Source of the DNA: Anaerolineales bacterium UBA6131
GTDB taxonomy: Bacteria > Chloroflexota > Anaerolineae > UBA2200
Length of the DNA: 7,984 nucleotides
Assembly: GCA_002435875.1 (NCBI GenBank)
Contig: DIVN01000162.1
Location: forward strand, 1 to 7,984
Reading direction: 5' to 3'
A program made the translations under genes and the position numbers. Each line of letters opens with the position of its first letter. The first letter of the stretch is position 1. Below are positions 1 to 7,054 of this stretch, piece by piece. The notes beneath the pieces are model-generated. The model was not told where the DNA came from, made no database searches, and saw nothing but the letters and a program-made list of their open reading frames with translations.

Positions 1-1812
1 CGCGGCGTAACGCCCCTGCTCCTTTCGCTGCCCGCCGGGCGGTACACCGTGGCCGTCGCCCACAGCGGGTACGCCACGCGTAGACAGGAGGTCCAGCTGT
101 ATGCCGACGGCTCACTCCTACTGACTGGTAAGCTGAACGATACCGAGCCCCCTCGGGTAACTCTGTCAGAACTCCCGATGACTGCACCGGTCGGGCAGCA
201 GGTTCTGATAGGCGCAGCGGCAAGCGATAACGAGGGTGTGTCCAGGCTTAGGCTTTCGATCGATGGCCGGACAGTACTATCGACCGGCGCCTCCTCACTA
301 GGTCATACTTGGGAGACCGAAGGCTTGGCTGCGGGGGTGCACACCATTGTCGTTCAGGCTACGGATCTTGCAGGCAATGCGTACAGTCTGACTCACCGCA
401 TTGATCTGATTCCTCCAACGCCAACTCCTACGCCTACGCCAAGTCTTCGCCCGGTTGCTACACCAACGCCGGTGCCCCGCGTGAGAGCCTACACTCAAAC
501 GATCACCCTTCTGTCCTACCCGTTCCAGCCCTACCTGAAAGCCCATCTCGATCCGACCTACCATTTCCAGGTGCTGTCTCTTGACAGGGGTGCTTACGAA
601 TCGAGCTCACCGACACCACAGTCTCTCTCTTTCCAGGCAGTAGTGCTGGAGAACCGCTACTTGCAGCTTATCTTCCTCCCCGAGCTGGGCGGCAGGCTTT
701 ATCAGTGCGTGCTGAAATGGAGCGGCCAGCAGGTCTTTTACCAGAACCCCGTATTGAAGCCCTCCTATTGGGGGCCACTGAGCCGCGAGGAAAACTGGTG
801 GCTGGCAGCTGGAGGTCTTGAATGGGCCCTTCCGTTAGCAGAGCACGGATATGAGTCGGCTATCTCCTGGAGCTACACAATCGAGAGGCGCGCAGATGCC
901 ATAACTCTGGTGCTGAGCGATACCCCTTCAGAAGAGCGCGGGGCGAAGACTCGCTTGCAGACGGAGATTCGAGTTACCTTGCCTGCCGACCAGGCGATCT
1001 TCATCATCGAGCCCAGGCTGCACAACCCTACCGGCCAGACCCAGTCACTACAATTCTGGCTCAATGCGATGCTCACTCTGGGAGCCTCCAGCATGACGCC
1101 GAACACGGAGTTTGTCTTTCCCACCGAGCGCATGATAGTGCACAGCACTGGTGACCCTGCCTTGTCGGGGCCACATGAGGTCATATCATGGCCTGTAGCC
1201 GATGGACGGGATCTCGCCTTTTACCGGAACTGGCACAACTGGCTCGGCGTCTTTGTGTCAGAGGTCAGCCACGACTTTGTTGGTGCCTACAACCATGACT
1301 CGGGTGTCGGGCTTGTTCGGATCTTCCCTATGGAAGTAGCCGCAGGAGTCAAGCTCTTCGGCTTCGGGTCTGGTTTTGGGGCACGCCAAGAATACACAGA
1401 TGATGGCTCAGAGTACTTTGAAATGTGGGGAGGACCTTGCAGGACTTTCTGGCCCGAAGACAACCTGACTCTGGCCTCCGGAAAGTCACTACAATGGCAG
1501 GAGACCTGGATTCCTGTATGGGGTATCGGGGGGATCGGCCGGCCGACTGCCGATGTTGTGGTGCGGGCGGGCGTCGTAGGCAATGTGATCGAGATCGGAG
1601 TAGCTGCGACACGGGCCAGACAGCTTTGGCTGCAGGTGGACTGGGATGGCAACCCCATCTATGAGGCCACGCCATGGGTGTCACCAGAGAATCCAGCTTC
1701 CGCCAGCATCCCCATTCCTGGCGGACACCTCGCACTCGCGAGACTGGAGGTACACGTCATGGATACATCGGGTTTGGTGCTAGTGACATACGCTAAGGAC
1801 ATCGTTCCGTGA
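1..1812 (+). CDS. Extracytoplasmic PEGA-like / Ig-like / DUF5107-like protein, 5' end cut off by window
   Basis: The reading frame is open from base 1, so the GTG at 49 is probably internal and the true start, with any signal peptide, lies upstream. Counting from base 1 (603 residues visible), residues 1 to about 37 resemble the end of a PEGA domain (TPLLLSLPAGRYTVAVAHSGY). Residues about 47-137 look like a bacterial Ig-like domain (DTEPPRVTLS, then ASDNEGVSRLRLSIDG and VVQATDLAGN). A Pro-Thr linker covers about 138-160. Residues about 165-515 resemble DUF5107: ENRYLQLIFLPELGGRLYQC, YQNPVLKP and, near the end, EYFEMWGGP plus WQETWIPVWG. A final beta-rich stretch of about 90 residues has no family I recognise. 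These features point to an exported surface or envelope protein, perhaps carbohydrate-related because DUF5107 folds resemble mutarotase-like beta sandwiches; that function is inference. No catalytic residues can be assigned. Its stop overlaps the next gene's possible GTG start, which suggests translational coupling. Domain names come from recalled motifs, not a search. Confidence 0.8.
   Translation, partial: RGVTPLLLSLPAGRYTVAVAHSGYATRRQEVQLYADGSLLLTGKLNDTEPPRVTLSELPMTAPVGQQVLIGAAASDNEGVSRLRLSIDGRTVLSTGASSLGHTWETEGLAAGVHTIVVQATDLAGNAYSLTHRIDLIPPTPTPTPTPSLRPVATPTPVPRVRAYTQTITLLSYPFQPYLKAHLDPTYHFQVLSLDRGAYESSSPTPQSLSFQAVVLENRYLQLIFLPELGGRLYQCVLKWSGQQVFYQNPVLKPSYWGPLSREENWWLAAGGLEWALPLAEHGYESAISWSYTIERRADAITLVLSDTPSEERGAKTRLQTEIRVTLPADQAIFIIEPRLHNPTGQTQSLQFWLNAMLTLGASSMTPNTEFVFPTERMIVHSTGDPALSGPHEVISWPVADGRDLAFYRNWHNWLGVFVSEVSHDFVGAYNHDSGVGLVRIFPMEVAAGVKLFGFGSGFGARQEYTDDGSEYFEMWGGPCRTFWPEDNLTLASGKSLQWQETWIPVWGIGGIGRPTADVVVRAGVVGNVIEIGVAATRARQLWLQVDWDGNPIYEATPWVSPENPASASIPIPGGHLALARLEVHVMDTSGLVLVTYAKDIVP
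412..477 (+). repeat. Pro-Thr linker coding repeat
   Basis: Alternating Pro and Thr codons (PPTPTPTPTP at 412-441, then ATPTPVP at 457-477) form a low-complexity linker between the Ig-like domain and the DUF5107-like domain. Such linkers are common between domains of exported proteins and can be O-glycosylated, although glycosylation cannot be seen here. Codons vary (ccg is absent while cct, cca, act and acg are mixed), so this is a protein-level repeat and not a recent DNA microsatellite. Confidence 0.75.
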
Positions 1813-1829
1813 ACTCAGAGGTGCAGATG
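1795..1829 (+). promoter_or_regulatory. Two competing ribosome-binding sites for the TPR gene
   Basis: AAGGA at 1795-1799 lies 9 bases before GTG 1809, and AGAGG at 1817-1821 lies 5 bases before ATG 1827. Both spacings are workable. The GTG start overlaps the upstream stop by four bases and would favour coupled translation; the ATG start has the stronger start codon. The sequence alone does not decide between them. Confidence 0.5.
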
Positions 1830-3188
1830 AACACAGACGAATCAAAGGCAGTGACGCGAGCCGACAAGAGCATCGAGTGCTATCACTGCGGCGCCAGGGT
1901 TGCTGACGACGCCACAGAATGCCCTTACTGTGGCCAGTCCCCAGGCATGCACACTTCATGCCCGGATGCCAGCCCCGACGTACCCGCACCCGTCGCAACC
2001 CAGAGCACATCTGCTCCGCGCCGCGGCTGTGGCTGGGCCATGTTCGCCGGCATGGTAGCTGGAGCAACTCTGTTGGCAGTTGCAGCCCTGGCAATTCTGG
2101 CGGTTTACCAGGGCACGCAGGAGCGTACCCGACTCAACCGTGCAGCCGCGGCCGATCACTACCAGCGCGGGCTGGATCAGCTTGCCATGAAGAACTATGA
2201 CCTTGCTGCCGCCGAGTTCGAGATGGTCCTCCAGCTTGACCCGCAGAACCGCGACAGTGCAGCACGGCTTGCTGAGGTGAACACCCTCCTGGATCAGCGG
2301 CCGACCCCCACTTCGGCGCAGAGGTATTACGCCGCTGGTGTAGCATACAATGCAGCGCGAGAGCTCTATAACCAGAAGGACTGGCAAGGGGCTCTTGCAA
2401 AACTGGAGGAGGTGCGCTCGCTGGCCCCGGACTATGATGCAGAGCAAGTCACAACCCTGCTGGCTGACTCGTACTACAGGGCGGCACTGGGGCTGGTGGA
2501 ACAGAATCGGCTGGAGGAGGCAATTCGGTATCTTGATTATTCGCTGGCTCTAAAGTCGCCAAACGAACTCGCAGCAGAGCAGAGACGCCTGGCTGCCCTG
2601 TATCTCTCTGGTCTGGGGTACTGGGGAGCAAACTGGCAAGCCGCCATCGAAAGCTTTCGGGTCCTGCAGCAGCTGCAGCCCGACTACCTGGACACTCAGC
2701 AACGGTTGCACGATGCGTACCTCGAGTATGCAGATGCTTTGTCCAGCCGATCAGATTGGTGTTCTGCACGAGATCACTACGACAGTGCGCTCGCCTTGGC
2801 CGCAGATGACATGACCAGAAGCAAGAGAGAGGAAGCTGCACGCAATTGCGTCGTGCCCCCCGCACCGCCTCCTACTCCGCCACCGGCAGGGACCTATGTT
2901 GGCACCGTGGTACGCGTGGAGGACGTGGGCCGCAAGGAGGCCATGATGATTCGCGGTAGAATCCTGGACGCCCTCGGTCGTCCGGTGGTGGGGACCAGGG
3001 TTGGCCTCTCAGCATGGGACTGGACTGCTGCCCCGGCCCTAAGCAATGAAGAAGGCGTCTTTGCGTTCGACGGGCTTGGTAACCCGGTCACATACAATGT
3101 GACCTTGCTCGATTTGCCCAGCGTGTCTTTGCCAGCAAAGGCTGACTGGAGCAAGCTGGTTTGGGTTGAGTTTCGTCCACAGCCCTAG
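1809..3188 (+). CDS. Zinc-ribbon, single-pass membrane TPR protein with C-terminal beta domain
   Basis: This 459-residue protein of unknown specific function has a clear layout. A zinc ribbon lies at residues 24-41 (CYHC, ten residues, CPYC). A Pro/Ser/Thr-rich spacer follows, then one hydrophobic helix at about 77-99 preceded by RR. TPR-like helical repeats run over about 114-345 (for example HYQRGLDQLAMKNYDLAAAE, YNQKDWQGALAKLEEVRSLAPDY and EQNRLEEAIRYLDYSLAL). A Pro-rich hinge at 349-360 leads to a C-terminal domain (IRGRILDALGRPVVGTRVGL, then EEGVFAFDGLG) resembling carboxypeptidase-regulatory or Ig-like beta folds. The likely topology is a cytoplasmic zinc ribbon with TPRs and beta domain outside, a scaffold for protein partners; this is inference. 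Two starts are plausible: GTG 1809 (AAGGA at 1795-1799, overlapping the previous stop as GTGA) and in-frame ATG 1827 (AGAGG at 1817-1821). The second would remove six residues and no domain. It sits in a run with its two neighbours. Confidence 0.85.
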   Translation: MNSEVQMNTDESKAVTRADKSIECYHCGARVADDATECPYCGQSPGMHTSCPDASPDVPAPVATQSTSAPRRGCGWAMFAGMVAGATLLAVAALAILAVYQGTQERTRLNRAAAADHYQRGLDQLAMKNYDLAAAEFEMVLQLDPQNRDSAARLAEVNTLLDQRPTPTSAQRYYAAGVAYNAARELYNQKDWQGALAKLEEVRSLAPDYDAEQVTTLLADSYYRAALGLVEQNRLEEAIRYLDYSLALKSPNELAAEQRRLAALYLSGLGYWGANWQAAIESFRVLQQLQPDYLDTQQRLHDAYLEYADALSSRSDWCSARDHYDSALALAADDMTRSKREEAARNCVVPPAPPPTPPPAGTYVGTVVRVEDVGRKEAMMIRGRILDALGRPVVGTRVGLSAWDWTAAPALSNEEGVFAFDGLGNPVTYNVTLLDLPSVSLPAKADWSKLVWVEFRPQP

Positions 3189-3200
3189 AAGAGGTTTCAG

Positions 3201-3524
3201 ATGGAGGAAAAGTTGAATACACCCCAATCACCAGGACATACCATGCAGGTGAATATTGAACTGCCCGCAGATCTGGATGCCATCTACGCCAATTTTGCGG
3301 TTATCATGCACTCCTCATCCGAGATCGTTGTCGACTTCGCGCGGTTGCTGCCGAACATGCCCAAAGCCAAGGTCAATGCCCGCATTGTCATGACTCCGAC
3401 AAACGCCAAACTGCTTCATCGCGCGCTCGGCGAGAACCTGTCCAAGTTCGAGAGTCAGTTCGGTGAGATCAAGACGCCTGATCAAGGGTTCGAGGCAGAA
3501 CGAGCTCTCGGTTTCAGACGCTAG
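3201..3524 (+). CDS. DUF3467 family protein
   Basis: This 107-residue protein matches the pattern I associate with DUF3467. A short variable N terminus is followed by YANFAVIMHSSSEIVVDFAR, then LLPNMPKAKVNARIVMTP, and a helix around AKLLHRALGENLSKFESQFG ending in GEI. The family is small, soluble and without known catalytic residues; its function is not established. No signal peptide or membrane helix is visible, so it is probably cytoplasmic. GAGG at 3191-3194 sits 6 bases before the ATG, supporting this start. An internal in-frame ATG at 3243 (MQVNIELP) would give 93 residues and still keep the whole conserved part. The gene follows the TPR gene by 12 bases, so it is almost certainly co-transcribed with it. 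A role as a partner or regulator of the envelope proteins upstream is a guess from position only. Confidence 0.85.
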   Translation: MEEKLNTPQSPGHTMQVNIELPADLDAIYANFAVIMHSSSEIVVDFARLLPNMPKAKVNARIVMTPTNAKLLHRALGENLSKFESQFGEIKTPDQGFEAERALGFRR

Positions 3525-3621
3525 AGAGTCATCTGAGTGTTGTCTGGCGGCCATGCACCAGTGGCGCTCTCTCGCTGACATTGCTGGTCACCAAGTCGCT
3601 CTCCCGTCGTTGATTTGTCTA

Positions 3622-3645
3622 CATGCTGGTTGTGGCATGAATGCC
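3622..3645. repeat. Overlapping short dyads (possible operator)
   Basis: CATGC at 3622-3626 pairs with GCATG at 3635-3639 across 8 bases. Overlapping this, GGCAT at 3634-3638 and ATGCC at 3641-3645 form a perfect dyad around a 2-base centre. The two pairings exclude one another. A 2-base centre is too tight for an RNA hairpin, so a protein-binding site on DNA is more natural. With arms of only 5 bases, chance is a serious alternative. Confidence 0.25.
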
Positions 3646-3702
3646 TCAGTAAAGCACGTGGGCGATGGTGCTTGTCCTCTCAGGGCTGCGATTGGCCACG
3701 TT

Positions 3703-3724
3703 GCTGTGCCACAGCAGCACGTGC
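3703..3724. repeat. Short dyads around GCACGTGC
   Basis: GCTGTG (3703-3708) and CACAGC (3710-3715) form a dyad about a single base, directly followed by the perfect palindrome GCACGTGC (3717-3724). The octamer AGCACGTG also occurs at 3653-3660, 63 bases upstream. The site lies about 60 bases before the candidate promoter of the acyl-CoA synthetase gene. A regulatory role is possible but unproven. Confidence 0.25.
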
Positions 3725-3781
3725 GCCTGACAAGCGCGCCAGGTTGTTTAGGCGAGAATCTGGTGCGTCAACAGCACGCCT

Positions 3782-3810
3782 TTGGCTTTCGCTGCGAAAT
3801 CAGGTACGAT
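3782..3810 (+). promoter_or_regulatory. Candidate sigma70-type promoter for the ADP-forming ligase operon
   Basis: TTGGCT at 3782-3787 (4 of 6 to TTGACA) and TACGAT at 3805-3810 (4 of 6 to TATAAT, with the key T, A and final T kept) are separated by the ideal 17 bases. Initiation near 3817 would leave a leader of about 30 bases before ATG 3848, with the Shine-Dalgarno inside it. The position favours a new transcript starting here. The TTG that could serve as an upstream start codon for the ligase frame is part of this -35 box, which argues against that longer start. Confidence 0.5.
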
Positions 3811-3836
3811 ATGGCCGTCTTCTCAGTATTGCTCAT

Positions 3837-3840
3837 GGAG
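3837..3840 (+). promoter_or_regulatory. Ribosome-binding site deciding the ligase start
   Basis: GGAG lies 7 bases before ATG 3848. The first residues from this ATG (MQRAFFNPQSVAVIGAA) match the usual beginning of the CoA-binding domain. The 22 extra residues available from TTG 3782 have no family resemblance. Confidence 0.7.
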
Positions 3841-3847
3841 CGTGACA

Positions 3848-5956
3848 ATGCAGCGAGCTTTCTTCAACCCCCAGTCAGTGGCCGTAATCGGAGCGGCCCG
3901 TGAACCAGGAAAACTGGGCTACGGAGTGGTGGACAACATCCTCCGGTACGGATACTGTGGCAAAGTCTATCCCATCAACCCCAAGGCAGACGAGATCCTT
4001 GGCCTTCCGGCCTATGCCTCTATCCTTCAAGTACCTGGCCCCGTCGATACCGCAGTCATCGTAGTACCGAACCGCTTCGTCCCGCAGGTCATGGAGGAAT
4101 GCGGGCAAAAGGGCGTTCGCGGTGCCATTATCATCAGTGCTGGTTTCCGTGAGGCTGGCATCGATGGCATTCGACTCGAGCATCAGGTAATGGAGATAGC
4201 GAAGAAGCATCATATCCGCGTCATCGGGCCGAACTGTCTCGGTGTGATCAGCACATTCACGCCACTGAATGCGTCTTTTGCGGCCGGCATGCCTCCACGC
4301 GGGGGTATCGCCTTCATGTCCCAATCAGGAGCTCTCTGCACTGCTATCCTGGACTGGGCTCTATCACAAGGCATTGGGTTTTCGCATTTTGTCAGCTTGG
4401 GCAACAAAGCCGATGTCAATGAGGCCGACCTCCTGGAAAGCTGGAAGGACGACAAGGATGCGCGTGTCATCATCGTGTATATGGAGGGCCTCAACGATGG
4501 GCGGCGGTTCATCGAGATCGCGCGTGAGGTCACCCGGATCAAGCCGGTAATCGCGGTCAAGTCCGGTAACACAGCGGCTGGTTCTCGTGCCGTTTCGTCC
4601 CACACCGGCAGCTTGGCTGGCTCGGAGCGAGCCTACGAGGCAGCCTTTCGACAGACAGGTGTGCTGCGGGCTGACTCGATTGAGCACCTCTTTGACTACT
4701 CTGTTGCCTTCGCCTATCAGCCTCCACTGCGTGGGCGCAACATAGCAATCGTTACGAATGCAGGAGGCCCCGGCATCATGGCCACTGACGCTCTTGAGCA
4801 GGGTGGCCTGAAGTTGGCTACATTCACCTCTGAGACCATAGAAACACTGCGACCAGGCTTGCCTGCAGCCGCAAATATATACAATCCTATCGATGTAATT
4901 GGGGACGCCTTAGCTGACCGCTATGAACACGCCCTCAAATCTGCATTGGCAGACCCCAATGTCAACGGAGTTCTCGTCATCCTGACCCCACAAGTCTACA
5001 CGCAGGTGGAAGAGACTGCCGAAATCATCGGCCGCCTCGCTGCTGGCCAGGACAAACCGGTCATAGGCTGCTTTATGGGGGAACAGAGGGTTGGGCCGGG
5101 CGTTAAGATTCTTAACAAGCATCAGATCCCCAACTACACGTTCCCTGAACGAGCCGTCGGTGCCTTGAGGGCAATGGCAGACTACTGGGAGAGCCGTCAG
5201 ACGGAGCCGCCGAAGTACGAGCGTTTCGAAGTCGACCAGCAGACTGTACGCAAGGTCTTCGATCGCGTCCGCAGTGAAGGCCGCCTTACACTCGGCGATG
5301 CCGAATCTCGTGAGATTATGCAGGCCTATGGCCTGCGTATCCCTCGCTCAATTCTGGCCAAGAATGTGGATGAGGCTATTGCCGCCGCCGAGAGCATCGG
5401 ATTTCCCGTTGTGATGAAGATCGCCTCCCCCGATATCCTTCACAAGTCCGACATCGGTGGCGTTCGCGTTAATGTCCGCGACAGTGACCAGGTACGCGAT
5501 CTCTTTGACCTATTGGTCTACCGTGCCCAGCGGTACATGGAGGATGCCCGCATCTGGGGTGTGCTGGTGCAGGAAATGGCGCCCAAGGGCAAGGAGATCA
5601 TCATTGGCGTGAACCGCGACCCGCAGTTCGGGCCACTCCTCATGTTCGGTCTGGGTGGGATCTACGTTGAGGTGTTGAAGGACGTCACCTTCCGTATTGC
5701 CCCTGTGTCACGTCAGGAGGCGTCCAGCATGATCGAGGAGATCCGTGCGTATCACCTGCTTCGCGGAGTACGCGGTGAACCGCCCTCCGATGTGCAAGCC
5801 ATCGCGGATACCCTTCTGCGCATTTCTCAGATGGTCATGGACTTTCCCGAGATCGTGGAAATGGACATCAATCCGCTGGTTGTATACGAGACAGGCAAGG
5901 GAGCGATCGCTGTGGATATGAGGTTTGTGTTGAAAGAAAAGGAGAGCGAGGGATAA
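3848..5956 (+). CDS. Acetate--CoA ligase (ADP-forming), fused alpha and beta subunits
   Basis: The 702-residue enzyme is predicted to catalyse acyl-CoA + ADP + phosphate to acid + CoA + ATP, giving substrate-level ATP in fermentation. It acts in the cytoplasm. The CoA-binding Rossmann domain covers about 1-130 (VAVIGAAREPGKLG; IGPNCLG at 126-132). Succinyl-CoA-ligase-like domains follow to about 450, with MSQSGA at 157-162 and the SSHTGSLAGS loop, where His252 is the expected phosphohistidine. A linker leads to a C-terminal ATP-grasp domain (about 478-700): VVMKIASPDILHKSD has Lys524 and a second candidate phosphohistidine, His532, and EMDINPL is at 671-677. The family includes separate alpha and beta chains in archaea and fused chains like this one. 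There is no GNAT domain after it, unlike the Pat/PatZ-type protein acetyltransferases, and both histidines are kept, which favours an active enzyme. Substrate could be acetate or a branched or aryl acid. ATG 3848 is chosen for its Shine-Dalgarno and family-like N terminus. The DRTGG gene starts at the next base. Confidence 0.92.
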   Translation: MQRAFFNPQSVAVIGAAREPGKLGYGVVDNILRYGYCGKVYPINPKADEILGLPAYASILQVPGPVDTAVIVVPNRFVPQVMEECGQKGVRGAIIISAGFREAGIDGIRLEHQVMEIAKKHHIRVIGPNCLGVISTFTPLNASFAAGMPPRGGIAFMSQSGALCTAILDWALSQGIGFSHFVSLGNKADVNEADLLESWKDDKDARVIIVYMEGLNDGRRFIEIAREVTRIKPVIAVKSGNTAAGSRAVSSHTGSLAGSERAYEAAFRQTGVLRADSIEHLFDYSVAFAYQPPLRGRNIAIVTNAGGPGIMATDALEQGGLKLATFTSETIETLRPGLPAAANIYNPIDVIGDALADRYEHALKSALADPNVNGVLVILTPQVYTQVEETAEIIGRLAAGQDKPVIGCFMGEQRVGPGVKILNKHQIPNYTFPERAVGALRAMADYWESRQTEPPKYERFEVDQQTVRKVFDRVRSEGRLTLGDAESREIMQAYGLRIPRSILAKNVDEAIAAAESIGFPVVMKIASPDILHKSDIGGVRVNVRDSDQVRDLFDLLVYRAQRYMEDARIWGVLVQEMAPKGKEIIIGVNRDPQFGPLLMFGLGGIYVEVLKDVTFRIAPVSRQEASSMIEEIRAYHLLRGVRGEPPSDVQAIADTLLRISQMVMDFPEIVEMDINPLVVYETGKGAIAVDMRFVLKEKESEG

Positions 5957-7033
5957 ATGATCACTCTATACATCGTTTCGACCACTCCTTACGCCGGCAA
6001 GAGCGCCCTGTGTGCTGGACTGGGGAAGCGTTTCCAGAAAGACGGCCTTCGTATCGGCTACATGCGCCCGGTCACAACGTCAAGAAAGTGTATCGGAGAA
6101 TGTATGGTCGATGAGGAAGCCGAACGAATGATGAAGATCCTCAATCTCACGGATCCCATGAATGCGATCTGGCCGGTGTGCCTCGACCCTCCAGCTGTCG
6201 AGGCGATCCTGCGCGGCCGAGGTGAGGACTATGTCAGCAAGGTCCGCGATGCTTTTGAGACCGTCTCTAAGGGCAAAGACATCGTGCTGCTGGAGGGCGG
6301 CAGCCGAAGTAGCCAGGGTATAGTGGTCGGCCTATCGGTTCACGACGTCTCGGAGCTGCTCAATGCCAAGGTGCTGGTCGTAGCCAAGTATGACGCCTCC
6401 ACGGTTATCGTCGCCGACGACCTGGTCGCCGACAAGCAGAGACTGGGTGGCAGGATGATTGGCGTTGTACTAAACGCGGTTGAAAAGCAGCGCATGGACT
6501 ATGTACAGGAATTGGTTGTGCCACTCCTTGAGGCTCATGATGTGCCGGTCTATGCGACGCTTCCTCTGGAAAGGGTCTTTGCTTCCATTAGCGTGGGCGA
6601 TCTGGCCGACGCCCTGCACGGTGAGATCATCTGCCGACCGGATGCGGTCACAACTCTGGTAGAGAACCTCGTCATTGGAGCTATGAGTGTCGATTCTGCC
6701 CTCGCCCATTTCAGGCGCAAGTTGAACAAGGCCGTGATTACCGGTGGCGACCGCCCCGACATCCAGCTCGCGGCGCTTGAGACATCGACCAAGTGCCTGG
6801 TTCTGACCGGCAACCTGCGCCCTAACCCACTCATTATCAACCGCGCAGAGGAGTTGGGTGTCCCCATCATCTTGGTGCAGCACGATACTATGACCACCGT
6901 GCAATTGGCAGAAGCTGCGTTTGGCAAGACGCGTTTCCACCATGACCAAAAAATCGAACTCTTTGAGAACATGCTGGCCGAACGTTTCGACTTTACCCGA
7001 CTCTATGAGGTCTTGGGAATCTCTGCACACTAG
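5957..7033 (+). CDS. P-loop / DRTGG domain protein, like the N-terminal part of long Pta
   Basis: The 358-residue soluble protein starts with a BioD/CobB-like P-loop domain (about 1-215). STTPYAGKSAL contains the Walker A lysine Lys15, GYMRPV lies at 34-39, LLEGG at 111-115 is Walker-B-like, and GVVLNAV is at 169-175. A DRTGG-type domain follows (about 217-325), with ITGGDRPDIQLAALET at 261-276. The same two modules form the regulatory N-terminal half of long phosphotransacetylases. The catalytic PTA domain is absent, and the chain ends soon after the DRTGG domain, so it should not be called a phosphotransacetylase even though databases often do. Its ATG directly follows the ligase TAA, so the two are very likely translated from one message. 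A nucleotide-sensing or regulatory role towards acetyl-CoA/acetate metabolism is inferred from this pairing. GAGGG at 5948-5952 gives a close-set ribosome-binding site inside the ligase gene. Confidence 0.85.
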   Translation: MITLYIVSTTPYAGKSALCAGLGKRFQKDGLRIGYMRPVTTSRKCIGECMVDEEAERMMKILNLTDPMNAIWPVCLDPPAVEAILRGRGEDYVSKVRDAFETVSKGKDIVLLEGGSRSSQGIVVGLSVHDVSELLNAKVLVVAKYDASTVIVADDLVADKQRLGGRMIGVVLNAVEKQRMDYVQELVVPLLEAHDVPVYATLPLERVFASISVGDLADALHGEIICRPDAVTTLVENLVIGAMSVDSALAHFRRKLNKAVITGGDRPDIQLAALETSTKCLVLTGNLRPNPLIINRAEELGVPIILVQHDTMTTVQLAEAAFGKTRFHHDQKIELFENMLAERFDFTRLYEVLGISAH

Positions 7034-7054
7034 CTACATTCCACACATGTTAAC

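Larger units (their letters stand above)
3525..3847 (+). other. Non-coding gap between the envelope run and the metabolic run
   Basis: These 323 bases carry no convincing gene. Open frames crossing the gap overlap the genes on both sides and encode peptides without recognisable domains. The gap holds a candidate promoter at 3782-3810, small dyads around 3622-3645 and 3703-3724, and three copies of AGCACG (3653, 3716, 3773). I looked for a hairpin plus T-run after the DUF3467 stop and found none, so the end of the upstream transcript is not defined here. No tRNA-like cloverleaf or recognisable riboswitch was seen. Confidence 0.6.

Noticed and set aside
412..441. Pro-Thr coding stretch as a DNA microsatellite or phase-variable tract
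   Set aside because: Codons are mixed and not a uniform repeat, so slippage is unlikely; it is a protein linker.
49..1812. GTG 49 as the true start of the first gene
   Set aside because: The frame is open to base 1 and the upstream residues complete a PEGA-like motif; no good Shine-Dalgarno stands before 49.
3515..3546. CAGAC/GTCTG pairing after the DUF3467 stop as a terminator
   Set aside because: The arms are only 5 bases with a loop of about 22 bases and no T-run follows, so it does not meet the form of a rho-independent terminator.
3463..3903. 146-residue open frame spanning the gap between the DUF3467 and ligase genes
   Set aside because: It overlaps both real genes in another frame, has no recognisable domain, and the candidate ligase promoter and Shine-Dalgarno lie inside it.
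6470..7030. 186-residue open frame on the minus strand inside the DRTGG gene
   Set aside because: It lies wholly within a well-supported gene and its sequence resembles no family; it is an antisense shadow.
5957..7033. Calling the DRTGG gene a phosphotransacetylase (pta)
   Set aside because: Only the N-terminal P-loop and DRTGG modules are present; the catalytic PTA domain is absent and the next gene is enolase.
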